Shown: positions 37,086-46,553 of the stretch, piece after piece | Layout: each line of letters starts with the position of its first letter | How positions within the stretch are numbered: position 1 is the stretch's first letter | Origin: Thiosocius sp963753845 | Lineage (GTDB): Bacteria; Pseudomonadota; Gammaproteobacteria; Chromatiales; Chromatiaceae | Length of the DNA: 64,000 nucleotides | Assembly (NCBI GenBank): GCA_963753845.1 | Contig: CAVWEI010000005.1 | Span: forward strand, 85,226-149,225 | Direction of reading: 5' to 3' | Notes under the pieces: model-generated | Told to the model about the DNA's origin: nothing | Database searches by the model: none | What the model saw: the letters and a program-made list of their open reading frames with translations, nothing else | Program-made: the position numbers and the translations under genes

Positions 37086-38246
37086 ATGATGCGACGTCTG
37101 TCTCTGATATTGCCCGTAGCGTTTTTGGGCGGGTGCGGCACCTTTGCAGATCCCACCGAGTGGTTGGGGAGCCCGCAGGTCGTGGAGCCGGCGGAGCTGG
37201 TCGAGTTACAGAACGGCGTTCAACCGCAGACCATCTGGTCACAAGACGTCGGTTCAGGCACCGACGATCAGCGTCTCAGCCTGGAGCCGCGCATTGTCGG
37301 GGGCACCGTATATGTCACCGATGCGGAGGGCTTGGTGCAGGCGCTGGATGCGGCGTCAGGCAGTCGCCGCTGGCAGGTGGATCTGGAGGTTCCGGCCTCC
37401 GGCGGGCCGGGTGTGGGCGAAGGCCTGGTGCTGATCGGCACCAGCGATGCCGAGATCATCGCCCTGAGTGCCGAAAACGGTGAAGAGAGATGGCGGGTGA
37501 CCGTGTCCAGTGAGGTGTTGTCTACGCCAGCGGCGAGTAACGGCGTGGTGATCGTGCATGCCAACGACGGCAAAATTTTCGGGCTCGAGGCGACCAATGG
37601 CAATGAGCGCTGGCGCTATGAACGCGAGGTGCCGACCCTCACCTTGCGTGGCAGCGGTTCACCGGTTGTTGCCGGTGGTGCGGTCTACGTCGGCATGGCG
37701 GGTGGCAAACTGGTGGCCCTGAGGATCGACAACGGTAGCCTGTTGTGGGATCTGAACGTGACCATTGCGAGTGGGCGCTCCGAGTTGGAGCGCATGGCGG
37801 ATATCGACGGCGAGCCCATCGTGCTCGGTGGGGGCATATTCGTTGCGACCTATCAGGGGGAGGTTGCCGCCATCGAGGAAAGTAGCGGGCGTGTGGGCTG
37901 GCGACGCAAGATGTCCACCTATAGCCGCATGGCGGCCGACCGTCAGGGGCTCTATGTCAGCGATGCAGACGGCGTGGTATGGGGGCTGGAACTTCAGTCG
38001 GGGGCGGCCCGCTGGAGCCAGGATGCACTCAAGAATCGCAGATTGTCGAATGTGGTGGTCGTCCGTGACTTTGTCGTGGTCGGTGATTTCGAAGGCTATC
38101 TGCATTGGCTGAACCACGACGACGGCAGCCTGATTGCACGCACACGCCTCGCGAGCGAGTCTATTTCGACCGGCCTTCAGGTGGTCGACGGTGTCCTGTA
38201 TGCCCTGGGTGATGACGGCGAGCTGGCCGCCGTGCGCCTGCCGTAG
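37086..38246 (+). CDS. bamB: Outer-membrane assembly lipoprotein BamB
   Basis: A 386-residue lipoprotein (lipobox FLGGC, C17) with an eight-bladed PQQ-type beta-propeller, seen as repeats such as VQALDAASGSRRWQVDLE and IIALSAENGEERWRVTV. It is the BamA partner in the outer-membrane protein assembly machine. ATG 37086 or 37089 follows GAGGAAACA; the stop is 1 bp before der. Confidence 0.94.
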   Translation: MMRRLSLILPVAFLGGCGTFADPTEWLGSPQVVEPAELVELQNGVQPQTIWSQDVGSGTDDQRLSLEPRIVGGTVYVTDAEGLVQALDAASGSRRWQVDLEVPASGGPGVGEGLVLIGTSDAEIIALSAENGEERWRVTVSSEVLSTPAASNGVVIVHANDGKIFGLEATNGNERWRYEREVPTLTLRGSGSPVVAGGAVYVGMAGGKLVALRIDNGSLLWDLNVTIASGRSELERMADIDGEPIVLGGGIFVATYQGEVAAIEESSGRVGWRRKMSTYSRMAADRQGLYVSDADGVVWGLELQSGAARWSQDALKNRRLSNVVVVRDFVVVGDFEGYLHWLNHDDGSLIARTRLASESISTGLQVVDGVLYALGDDGELAAVRLP

Positions 38247-38247
38247 C

Positions 38248-39642
38248 ATGCTGCCGGTCATCGCCCTGGTCGGGCGTCCCAATGTCGGGAAGTCCACGCT
38301 TTTCAACCGACTCACGCGTTCGCGCGACGCCCTGGTTGCCGACCAGCCGGGACTGACCCGCGACCGCAAGTATGGTGTCGGGCGCCTGGGTGCGAGGCCC
38401 TATGTGGTCGTCGACACGGGCGGCCTTAGCGGCGACGGGAAGGGGGTTGAGATGTTGATGGAGCGCCAGGTGCAGCTCGCTATAGGCGAGGCGGACATGG
38501 TCTTCTTCATCCTGGACGGGCGCGATGGCCTGACTGCCGGGGATCAGATCATCGCCGAGGGATTGCGGCGCACAGGCAAACCGATCACGGCGGTGGTCAA
38601 CAAGACCGAGAGCCTGGATTACGATGCCGCAAGCGGTGATTTCTTTTCCCTCGGACTGGGAAAACCGGTGCCCATTGCGGCGGCGCATGGTCGCGGCGTA
38701 CATGGTCTGATCGATGGCGTGCTGGAGACGCTGCCGCCGCCCGAAGGCGACGAAGGTCCCGAGTCCGACCAGGGCATACAGATCGCCGTGATCGGCCGCC
38801 CCAATGTCGGGAAATCAACCCTGGTCAATCGCCTGCTCGGTGAAGACCGGGTGGTCGCATTCGACCAACCGGGCACGACCCGGGACAGCATCTATATCCC
38901 GTTCGAGAGCAACGGCAGGCGTTACACCCTGATCGATACCGCAGGTGTCAGGCGACGTGCCCGAATCAGCGAGACGGTCGAGAAGTTCAGTGTCATCAAG
39001 GCGCTGCAGTCGATGGAGCAGGCGAACGTGGTCCTGCTGGTACTGGATGCGAAGCAGGGGATCTCGGACCAGGATGCCGGGCTGGCTGGCCACGTGGTCG
39101 ACAGCGGACGTGCACTGGTCGTGGTCATAAACAAGTGGGACGGCCTTAGCGGCGACGAGCGCCAGCGGGTGAAGAGCGAGATGCAGCGGCGACTGCCGTT
39201 TCTCGATTTCGCTGACTGGCGTTTCATCTCGGCCCTGCATGGCAGCGGCGTCGGCCATCTGCTGGCGGCAGTGGATGCGGCCTACCAGGCGGCGACCTGC
39301 GATCTCAAGACGCCTGAACTGACCCGCATACTGGAAGATGCCGTCGCCGAACATCAGCCACCGCTGGTCCATGGGAGGCGGATCAAGTTGCGGTATGCGC
39401 ACCAGGGCGGCCGGAACCCACCGATCATCATCGTGCACGGCAATCAGACCGCCGAGGTGCCGGCGAGCTACAAGCGCTATCTCATGAACCGGTATCGCGG
39501 TGTTTTCAATCTGCGCGGTACGCCGTTACGCATCGAATTCAAGACGGGGAAAAACCCCTATGCCGGCCAACGCAACAAGCTGACGGACCGGCAGGAGAAA
39601 AAGCGTGGCCGGATGATGAAGTTCGTGAAAAAAAAGAAGTAG
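38248..39642 (+). CDS. der: Ribosome biogenesis GTPase Der
   Basis: 464 residues with two tandem GTPase domains, each with GRPNVGKST (near residues 9 and 183) and an NK.D motif (VVNKTES in the first is degenerate, VVINKWDG in the second), and a C-terminal KH-like domain. The basic tail (KKRGRMMKFVKKKK) is typical. Needed for 50S subunit assembly. It converges on xseA with a 16-bp gap. Confidence 0.95.
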   Translation: MLPVIALVGRPNVGKSTLFNRLTRSRDALVADQPGLTRDRKYGVGRLGARPYVVVDTGGLSGDGKGVEMLMERQVQLAIGEADMVFFILDGRDGLTAGDQIIAEGLRRTGKPITAVVNKTESLDYDAASGDFFSLGLGKPVPIAAAHGRGVHGLIDGVLETLPPPEGDEGPESDQGIQIAVIGRPNVGKSTLVNRLLGEDRVVAFDQPGTTRDSIYIPFESNGRRYTLIDTAGVRRRARISETVEKFSVIKALQSMEQANVVLLVLDAKQGISDQDAGLAGHVVDSGRALVVVINKWDGLSGDERQRVKSEMQRRLPFLDFADWRFISALHGSGVGHLLAAVDAAYQAATCDLKTPELTRILEDAVAEHQPPLVHGRRIKLRYAHQGGRNPPIIIVHGNQTAEVPASYKRYLMNRYRGVFNLRGTPLRIEFKTGKNPYAGQRNKLTDRQEKKRGRMMKFVKKKK

Positions 39643-39658
39643 TACCCACGGCGAAGGC

Positions 39659-41041
39659 TCACTCTTCGCCGAGCCCGTCGGCAACCGCCGCCGCGGGCAA
39701 CACCCTGTCCACGCTCAATTCCAGGCGACCGTCGGCGAGCAGGGCTTCGAGACGTTCGCCATCCGTGACCTGAGCGGACCGGGTGACGACACCGCCACCC
39801 GGCCAGCGCAATACCGAGTAACCCCTTTGCATGGTCGCGAGCGGGCTCACCGCGTGCAGTTGCCGTGCCGTTGCGGCCAAACGGTCCCCGTGGCGACGGT
39901 GTTCGTGATCCCATGCCTGACGCAGGCGCTCGGGCAGGCCGGCGAATCGCTGTTGCAGACCCTGCAGTCGGCGCGCGGGGCTTTGGCCGTGCAACCGCCG
40001 TGACAGCATGTCGATCCGTTGACGCCTTCTCGCCAAGCCGGCGTCCATGCTGCGCAGCATGCGCAGATCCAGGCCATCCAGGCGCTGCTGTTGCTGGCGC
40101 AGGCGGCTGGCGGGCGCGGCCCGCTGCATGCGGCCCTTCAGGCGTTCGAGATGCCGATTTTCGGTCACCAGGCGCCGCTGCAGGGACGCCCGCAGGCGTT
40201 GCGACTGCGTGAGGACGGTCTGCAAGAGTGTCGTGGCGTCGGGGCTGATCAGTTCGGCGGCGGCGGAGGGTGTGGGTGCCCTGCGGTCAGCGACGAAATC
40301 GCTGATGGTGAAATCGGTCTCGTGTCCGACGGCGCTGACGACGGGGATATCGGCAGACGCGATCGCGCGCGCCAGCCGCTCATCGTTGAATGCGGCGAGA
40401 TCCTCGATCGATCCGCCCCCACGTGTCAGCAGCAGGACATCGCAGTCGCCGCGCTGCAGGGCGATCGTCAGGGCCTGCAGGAGTTCTCCTGCCGCGTCCT
40501 TGCCCTGGACCTGTGCCGGAAAGATGGTCACGGCGAGTTGCGGGGACCTTCTTCTCAGGACCTGGAGCACGTCACGGACAGCGGCGCCCGACGGCGAGGT
40601 GATGACCCCGAGCCGCAGCGGGAAGGCCGGCAAGGGCCTCTTGCGCGCACTGTCGAACAATCCCTCGGCCTGCAGTCTGGTCTTCAGCAGTTCGTATTCA
40701 CGCTGCGCCGAGCCGGCGCCGGCGGGTTCCAGGTGTTCGACGATGAGCTGGAAGTCGCCGCGCGGCTCGTAGAAGCTGATACGTGCGCGCGCCAGGACCT
40801 GGGTGCCATTGGCCGGCTCGAAGCGCAGCAGCTGTCTTTTAGCCCGAAACAGGGCACAGCGCACCTGGGCATGAGGGTCTTTGAGGCTGAAATACAGGTG
40901 GCCGGATCGGGGCGTCGCCAGGTTGGAGATTTCACCTTCCACCCAAACAAGCGGAAAGCTACCCTCCAGTACCGCTCGCACCTCCGCGTTGAGGCGACTG
41001 ACAGAAAAGACGTCGCGCGAATTCTGGGCAGACGCTGTCAT
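39659..41041 (-). CDS. xseA: Exodeoxyribonuclease VII large subunit
   Basis: 460 residues: an N-terminal OB fold (VSRLNAEVRAVLEGSFPLVW), then the catalytic domain with GVITSPSGAAVRDVLQVLRR, RGGGSIEDLAAFNDE and SAVGHETDFTISD, and a coiled-coil C-terminal part. Degrades single-stranded DNA with XseB, which is not in this window. Diverges from guaB. Confidence 0.94.
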   Translation of the reverse strand: MTASAQNSRDVFSVSRLNAEVRAVLEGSFPLVWVEGEISNLATPRSGHLYFSLKDPHAQVRCALFRAKRQLLRFEPANGTQVLARARISFYEPRGDFQLIVEHLEPAGAGSAQREYELLKTRLQAEGLFDSARKRPLPAFPLRLGVITSPSGAAVRDVLQVLRRRSPQLAVTIFPAQVQGKDAAGELLQALTIALQRGDCDVLLLTRGGGSIEDLAAFNDERLARAIASADIPVVSAVGHETDFTISDFVADRRAPTPSAAAELISPDATTLLQTVLTQSQRLRASLQRRLVTENRHLERLKGRMQRAAPASRLRQQQQRLDGLDLRMLRSMDAGLARRRQRIDMLSRRLHGQSPARRLQGLQQRFAGLPERLRQAWDHEHRRHGDRLAATARQLHAVSPLATMQRGYSVLRWPGGGVVTRSAQVTDGERLEALLADGRLELSVDRVLPAAAVADGLGEE

Positions 41042-41193
41042 GCAAGCTCCACGATCGATGGTTGCCCCGAGCCCTTGCCGTGGTTGTTCTTCCTGATGAA
41101 CGGGCTTGCGCTTTCGTCGTACTGCGCGAGTTATGGCATGGCGTTGGCCGCGGGGTTTCCAGCGGCGCGGTTGGCAAAAAGCAGGCTACCCAG

Positions 41194-41222
41194 TTTACCG
41201 GGTTTGCGTCAAATCCTATAAT
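41194..41222 (+). promoter_or_regulatory. guaB: guaB promoter
   Basis: TTTACC (41194-41199), a 17-bp spacer and a perfect TATAAT (41217-41222), 36 bp before the guaB ATG. The -10 box and spacing are consensus. Confidence 0.7.
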
Positions 41223-41258
41223 GCCCGGCTTACCTTCATTCCCACTCTGGAAACGCCC

Positions 41259-42728
41259 ATGCGCCTTGCCCAAGACCAAGAAGCCCTGACTTTCGACGAC
41301 GTGCTACTGGTGCCGGCGCGATCCGAGGTGATGCCGAAAGAAGTGAGCCTGGCGACCAGGCTCACTCGCGAGATCGATCTCAACATCCCATTGGTTTCTG
41401 CCGCGATGGACACGGTTACCGAGGGGCGTCTGGCGATCGCGATGGCCCTCGCCGGCGGTATCGGCATGGTGCACAAGAACATGACCGCTGCCCAGCAGGC
41501 CGCCCAGGTTCGGACGGTCAAACGCTATGAAAGCGGTGTCATCCACGACCCGATCACGGTTTCACCGCACACAAGCGTGGGCGAGGTGCTGGAACTCACC
41601 CGTTCGAACAGTATCTCCGGGGTGCCGGTGGTGGACGGCAGTGAACTGGTCGGCATCGTGACCGGCCGCGACCTGCGCTTCGAGACCCATCTGGACGAAA
41701 AGGTCAGCTCCATCATGACCCCGAAGGACCGGCTGGTGACCGTGCGCGAGGGGGCCAGCCGTGACGAGGTGGTCGCCAAGCTTCACCAGCATCGGATCGA
41801 AAAGGTCCTTGTGGTTAACGATAATTTCGATCTGCGCGGGCTGATCACCGTCAAAGACATCCAGAAGGCCACCGATTTCCCGGATGCCTGCCGCGATTCG
41901 CAGGAGCGCCTGCGGGTTGGCGCCGCCGTGGGTGTCGGTGAGGGTACCGAGATCCGTGTCGAACTCCTGGTCGAGGCCGGCGTGGACGTGATTACCGTCG
42001 ACACCGCCCATGGACACTCGATCGGCGTGCTCAACCGGGTAGCCTGGATCAAGAAGAACTTTCCCGATGTCCAGGTCATCGGGGGCAATATCGCCACCGG
42101 CGAGGCCGGTCTGGCCCTGGTAGAGGCGGGCGCGGACGGCGTCAAGGTCGGAATCGGCCCGGGTTCGATCTGTACCACCCGTATCGTGGCCGGTGTGGGG
42201 GTGCCCCAGGTGACCGCAGTTGATAACGTGGTCAGGGCTCTGGCGGGTACCGGTGTGCCCGTGATCGCAGACGGGGGACTGCGCTACTCGGGCGATATCG
42301 CCAAGATCCTGGTGGCCGGGGCACACTCGGTCATGATCGGGGGGCTGTTTGCCGGTACCGACGAGTCGCCGGGCGAGGTGGAGATCTACCAGGGGCGTTC
42401 TTACAAGTCATACCGTGGCATGGGTTCGCTTGGGGCCATGGGTGGCCAGCAGGGCTCCAGTGACCGCTATTTCCAGGAAGAGACCAAGAAGGACAAGCTG
42501 GTACCGGAAGGCATCGAGGGACGCGTCCCCTACAAGGGGCCACTGATCAATGTTATCACCCAGCTGATCGGCGGCGTCCGCTCCAGCATGGGATACACTG
42601 GTTGCGCCACGCTCGAGGAGATGCGTACCAAGCCCCAGTTCATGCGGGTGACCAATGCCGGCATGCGCGAGTCGCACGTGCACGACGTGCAGATCACCAA
42701 GGAAGCACCGAACTACCGCCGCGACTAG
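41259..42728 (+). CDS. guaB: IMP dehydrogenase
   Basis: 489 residues from ATG 41259: a TIM barrel interrupted by a CBS pair (about residues 95-205), with the catalytic cysteine loop GIGPGSICTTRIV and the flap SLGAMGGQQGSSDRYFQ. It catalyses the committed step of GMP synthesis (IMP to XMP) and precedes guaA by 151 bp. The gap holds no clear terminator. Confidence 0.97.
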   Translation: MRLAQDQEALTFDDVLLVPARSEVMPKEVSLATRLTREIDLNIPLVSAAMDTVTEGRLAIAMALAGGIGMVHKNMTAAQQAAQVRTVKRYESGVIHDPITVSPHTSVGEVLELTRSNSISGVPVVDGSELVGIVTGRDLRFETHLDEKVSSIMTPKDRLVTVREGASRDEVVAKLHQHRIEKVLVVNDNFDLRGLITVKDIQKATDFPDACRDSQERLRVGAAVGVGEGTEIRVELLVEAGVDVITVDTAHGHSIGVLNRVAWIKKNFPDVQVIGGNIATGEAGLALVEAGADGVKVGIGPGSICTTRIVAGVGVPQVTAVDNVVRALAGTGVPVIADGGLRYSGDIAKILVAGAHSVMIGGLFAGTDESPGEVEIYQGRSYKSYRGMGSLGAMGGQQGSSDRYFQEETKKDKLVPEGIEGRVPYKGPLINVITQLIGGVRSSMGYTGCATLEEMRTKPQFMRVTNAGMRESHVHDVQITKEAPNYRRD

Positions 42729-42879
42729 AAGCCTGCGGGCCTGCCATGTTCTGCCTCGCAGGTTCCCGGCCTGTTCCAGCAACAACCGGGTGCAGGGAAC
42801 GGCATCGGGACCGCCAGCTTATGGCTCCTCCCGCGTTCTTTGCGCCCTTCGTTTTTTTGCCGTTTTCGGAAAAACTCAC

Positions 42880-44457
42880 ATGACTGCTGATATTCACGCC
42901 TATCGGATCCTGATCATCGACTTCGGGTCGCAGTACACCCAGCTGATCGCGCGCCGCGTGCGTGAGGCGGGCGTGTATTGCGAGATTTGGCCGTATGACA
43001 ACTGCGAGGCTGCGCTCGAGACACGGCAGCCGAGCGGGATCATCCTGTCCGGCGGGCCTGAGACAGTGACCGGTGAGGATACTCCGCGGGCACCGCAGAA
43101 GGTGTTCGAGATGGGCATTCCGGTCCTGGGCATCTGCTATGGCATGCAAACCATGGCTGCCCAGCTGGGTGGACGCGTCGCGACGTCGGACAAGCACGAG
43201 TACGGCTACGCGCTGGTGCGCGCACACGGGCATTCCCGCCTGCTGCGCGACATCGAGGATCACACCAGCGTGGAAGGTTGGGGGCTTCTGGATGTATGGA
43301 TGAGTCACGGCGACCGGGTCGAGGAGTTGCCGCCGGGGTTCAGCCTGATCTGTACCAGCGACAATGCCCCTCTGGCGGGTATGGCGGACGAGACGCGGGC
43401 CTTTTACGGCCTCCAGTTTCATCCGGAGGTGACTCACACGCGCCAGGGCGGGCGCATCCTGGAGCGCTTCCTGTTCGAGATCTGCCTGTGCGAGGCGCTG
43501 TGGAATCCAAGCAGCATTATCGATGACGGCATTCACGGCATGCGCGAACAGATCGGTGACGGGCGCATCGTCCTGGGTCTTTCCGGCGGGGTGGATTCGT
43601 CGGTGGTGGCCGCGATGCTGCACCGGGCAGTGGGCGACCGCCTGGTCTGCATCTTCGTCGACAACGGCCTCCTGCGGCTGCATGAGGGTGACCAGGTGAT
43701 GGCGACCTTTGCAGAGCACATGGGCGTGAATGTCATCCGGGTGAATGCGGAGGACCGCTTCCTCAAGGGCCTCAAGGGCGTGGCAGATCCGGAACAGAAG
43801 CGCAAGATCATCGGCAACCTGTTCATTGATATCTTCGAGGAGGAGGCGGCCAAGCTCGATGACGTCGCCTTCCTCGCGCAGGGCACCATCTACCCCGACG
43901 TGATCGAGTCCGCCGGCGCCGCCTCGGGCAAGGCACATGTGATCAAGTCACACCACAATGTCGGTGGACTGCCGGACTACATGAAACTTCAACTCGTCGA
44001 ACCGCTGCGCGAGCTTTTCAAGGACGAGGTGCGGCGGGTCGGGGTAGAGCTGGGTCTGCCCTCCGAGATGATCTACCGCCACCCTTTCCCGGGGCCGGGA
44101 CTTGGCGTGCGCATCCTGGGCGAGGTCAACAAGGAGTACGCCGACATGCTCCGCCAGGCAGATGCGATCTACATCGAGGAACTTCGCAAGGCCTATCTTT
44201 ACGACGAGGTCAGTCAGGCCTTCGCGGTCTTTCTGCCCATCAAGTCGGTCGGTGTCGTCGGTGACGCACGCCGCTACGAGTATGTGATCACCCTGCGTGC
44301 CGTGACCACCATCGATTTCATGACCGCGAGCTTCGCGCATCTGCCGTTCGAATTCCTGGAAAAGGTTTCCAGCCGCATCATCAACGAGGTGAACGGTGTG
44401 TCACGCGTGGCCTACGACATATCGAGCAAGCCGCCGGCCACGATCGAGTGGGAATGA
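42880..44457 (+). CDS. guaA: GMP synthase (glutamine-hydrolysing)
   Basis: 525 residues: an N-terminal class I amidotransferase (nucleophile in GICYGMQ, then FHPEVTH) and an ATP pyrophosphatase domain with the P-loop LGLSGGVDSSVVA, ending with the dimerisation domain and the conserved C-terminus SRVAYDISSKPPATIEWE. It converts XMP to GMP. The 3' end is intact although mobile DNA starts right after it. Confidence 0.97.
   Translation: MTADIHAYRILIIDFGSQYTQLIARRVREAGVYCEIWPYDNCEAALETRQPSGIILSGGPETVTGEDTPRAPQKVFEMGIPVLGICYGMQTMAAQLGGRVATSDKHEYGYALVRAHGHSRLLRDIEDHTSVEGWGLLDVWMSHGDRVEELPPGFSLICTSDNAPLAGMADETRAFYGLQFHPEVTHTRQGGRILERFLFEICLCEALWNPSSIIDDGIHGMREQIGDGRIVLGLSGGVDSSVVAAMLHRAVGDRLVCIFVDNGLLRLHEGDQVMATFAEHMGVNVIRVNAEDRFLKGLKGVADPEQKRKIIGNLFIDIFEEEAAKLDDVAFLAQGTIYPDVIESAGAASGKAHVIKSHHNVGGLPDYMKLQLVEPLRELFKDEVRRVGVELGLPSEMIYRHPFPGPGLGVRILGEVNKEYADMLRQADAIYIEELRKAYLYDEVSQAFAVFLPIKSVGVVGDARRYEYVITLRAVTTIDFMTASFAHLPFEFLEKVSSRIINEVNGVSRVAYDISSKPPATIEWE
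44430..44457 (+). other. Probable attachment site at guaA 3' end (attL)
   Basis: The integrase gene and its repeat-rich leader begin immediately after the guaA stop, and guaA 3' ends are known targets for tyrosine integrases. The core could not be bounded because no second copy of this sequence was recognised elsewhere in the window. Confidence 0.45.
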
Positions 44458-44465
44458 TTCCACGT

Positions 44466-44568
44466 CTGGCACTGGCTGGCACCTGCAGGCATCAAACAAC
44501 ATATAACTCATTGTATTAACTAGAATATACTCGTTTCTGTCTGGCACCTTCTGGCACTGGCAGGCACC
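44466..44568 (+). repeat. CTGGCAC repeat clusters beside guaA
   Basis: CTGGCAC occurs at 44466-44472, 44476-44482, 44541-44547 and 44551-44557, with CAGGCA variants closing each cluster. The two clusters have the same order and lie 75 bp apart around an AT-rich centre. The layout suits arm-type integrase binding sites. Confidence 0.65.
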
Positions 44569-44586
44569 GCCAAGCAAACTTTTTCA

Positions 44587-44739
44587 ATGGTATAAATCAT
44601 GGTATCGTTGCCATCAAGATCAGGGCTTCGACAAAATACCATGCCATGTCAAACAAGCCATTCATGGTATTAAAAATCGCCAAGTGATTGATAATCAATA
44701 AAAAAAATCATAAAAACATGCCATAAAAAATCATGGTAT
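44587..44739. repeat. Five ATGGTAT repeats upstream of integrase
   Basis: ATGGTAT is at 44587-44593, 44599-44605, 44664-44670 and 44733-44739, and inverted (ATACCAT) at 44636-44642. Several are preceded by AATC or TTC. A 13-bp palindrome ATTGATAATCAAT lies at 44687-44699. The AT-rich block between guaA and the integrase probably binds the integrase, an excisionase or a repressor. Confidence 0.65.
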
Positions 44740-44764
44740 TTTTGGCCCCAGGGAGGCCCTTGTC

Positions 44765-45961
44765 ATGCTGACCGATACCAAGCTGCGCAATTTGAAGCCC
44801 CAGGACAAACTCTACAAAGTGAACGACCGCGATGGGCTCTATGTGGCGGTGACCCCAGCGGGAGGTATCTCCTTCAGATACAACTACTCGATCAGCGATC
44901 GACAGGAGACGTTGACGATAGGCCGGTATGGCAAGCGTGGCGTCACGCTTGCAGAAGCACGTGAACGACTCAGCGAAGCAAAAAAGATGATCGTGGCCGG
45001 GAAATCACCGGCTAAGGAAAAGGCACGCGACAAGAAGCGTGTGAAGAATGCCGAGACGTTCGGTGCATGGGCCGATAAATGGCTGCGTGGCTATCAGATG
45101 GCTGAGTCAACGCGCGACATGCGCAAGTCGGTATACACCCGCGAACTGAAAAAGCGGTTTGGAAGTCAAAAGCTGACCGAAATCACGCATGAAGATCTGC
45201 GCGCATTGACCGACGCCATTGTCGACAGGGGAGCGCCAGCAACGGCGGTGCATGCCCGAGAAGTGGTGTTGCAGGTCTATCGTTGGGCCATCGAGCGCGG
45301 GCAGAATGTGGAGAATCCGGCAGAAATGGTGCGACCGACCACCATCGCCAGATTCGAGCCGCGCGACCGTGCGCTGGCACCAGTAGAGATCGGCCTGATG
45401 TATCGGTACATGGACCGGGTAGGCACATCACCGCAATACCGGGCTGCGATCAAGCTGCTGCTACTGACCATGGTGAGGAAATCGGAGCTGTCCAATGCGA
45501 CGTGGTCAGAGATCAATTTCAGCGAGGCGCTTTGGACGATTCCCAAAGAACGGATGAAACGGAGAACTCCGCACCTGGTATTCCTGTCACGCCAGGCCCT
45601 CGATATCTTTATCGCGCTGAAGACCTTCGCAGGTGGATCTGAGTACGTGCTTCCCTCCCGGTATGATTCGGATTTGCCTATGAGCGCCGCAACGCTGAAT
45701 CGTGTTCTAACTTCGACGTATAAGGCTGCACAGAAGGACGGCGAGTCGCTCGCTAAATTTGGCCCACATGATCTTCGCCGGACAGCCAGCACGCTATTGC
45801 ATGAGGCCGGTTACAACACGGACTGGATCGAGAAGTGTCTCGCTCATGAGCAGAGGGGAGTGAGGGCCATCTATAACAAGGCCGAGTACCGAGAGCAGCG
45901 TACGGAGATGTTGCAAGACTGGGCTGACATGATCGACGAGTGGACTACCGGGCAACGGTAG
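44765..45961 (+). CDS. P4-type tyrosine integrase
   Basis: A 398-residue phage/island integrase with an N-terminal DUF4102 arm-binding domain (LTDTKLRNLKPQDKLYKVND), a core-binding SAM-like domain and a catalytic domain. The catalytic residues visible are R in TMVRKSELSNATW, HDLRRTASTLLHEAG, the LAH box (CLAHEQRG) and the tyrosine in AIYNKAEY. AGGGAGG stands 9 bases before ATG 44765. Adjacent to the guaA 3' end, it presumably inserted the island there. Confidence 0.94.
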   Translation: MLTDTKLRNLKPQDKLYKVNDRDGLYVAVTPAGGISFRYNYSISDRQETLTIGRYGKRGVTLAEARERLSEAKKMIVAGKSPAKEKARDKKRVKNAETFGAWADKWLRGYQMAESTRDMRKSVYTRELKKRFGSQKLTEITHEDLRALTDAIVDRGAPATAVHAREVVLQVYRWAIERGQNVENPAEMVRPTTIARFEPRDRALAPVEIGLMYRYMDRVGTSPQYRAAIKLLLLTMVRKSELSNATWSEINFSEALWTIPKERMKRRTPHLVFLSRQALDIFIALKTFAGGSEYVLPSRYDSDLPMSAATLNRVLTSTYKAAQKDGESLAKFGPHDLRRTASTLLHEAGYNTDWIEKCLAHEQRGVRAIYNKAEYREQRTEMLQDWADMIDEWTTGQR

Positions 45962-45998
45962 TTGTAACAACGGTAGTTGTAATAACGGTAGTTGTAAT
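45954..45998 (+). repeat. 15-bp tandem repeat, three copies
   Basis: The unit AACGGTAGTTGTAAY is repeated three times without gaps. The first copy contains the integrase stop codon (TAG 45959-45961). No comparable array is elsewhere in the window. Confidence 0.9.
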
Positions 45999-46205
45999 AG
46001 TCGACATCTGAGCTGACAGACAGTGTCAGATTCAGTCTAGCTCCGATCCGGCGAAAGCGGGCGTTCAATCAAGCCGAAAGATAGCGTCCTGATAGTCTCA
46101 GATCACCCAAGAAGAGACATAGCAGCCACGAAAAATCGGGAGGAGCGAATGGCGGGTTACTGATCAGGAACCGGTCGCTCCGCTATGTTGGCCGACAGTC
46201 CAGTC
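45999..46205. other. Non-coding gap between integrase and repeat copy A
   Basis: About 200 bp with no gene. It holds a small inverted repeat, CTGACA-GACAG-TGTCAG, at 46013-46029. The 350 bp that follow (46206-46553) are the non-coding downstream part of repeat copy A. Confidence 0.55.
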
Positions 46206-46553
46206 CTCGGCCAAAGCTGCCGGTGGAGATTCGACCCAGCGGCGACTGCAATAGGTTGGTCGCCGGACATAGGCCAAGAAATCTCGCCGAACGGCATTTC
46301 TGATTTCCTGACCGGGGGGACTCGACCCAATGTATGGACCGTTCTGCGAGCGGCTGCGGGTGAGATTCCCTTGGTCTACTCTCCTCCCAAAATGCATCAT
46401 GAGATCAACGATTCGCTTGTGAAATTTCCGGCCATTCGGTGCAAGCCGGGGCTGCGCCCCTGGTACGTCGCTGCGCGGGTCCGATGGGTCGCGGGTGTGC
46501 GCGGCGGCGCACTGGGGGCTCCAGGCGCGCGCGCGGGCATGACGCTGCGTGGC

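Noticed and set aside
44458..44764. A tRNA gene as the integration target
   Set aside because: No cloverleaf or T-loop sequence was found. The integrase abuts guaA directly.
45954..45998. Tandem array as a CRISPR
   Set aside because: The units are contiguous with no spacers and only 15 bp long, and no cas genes are present.
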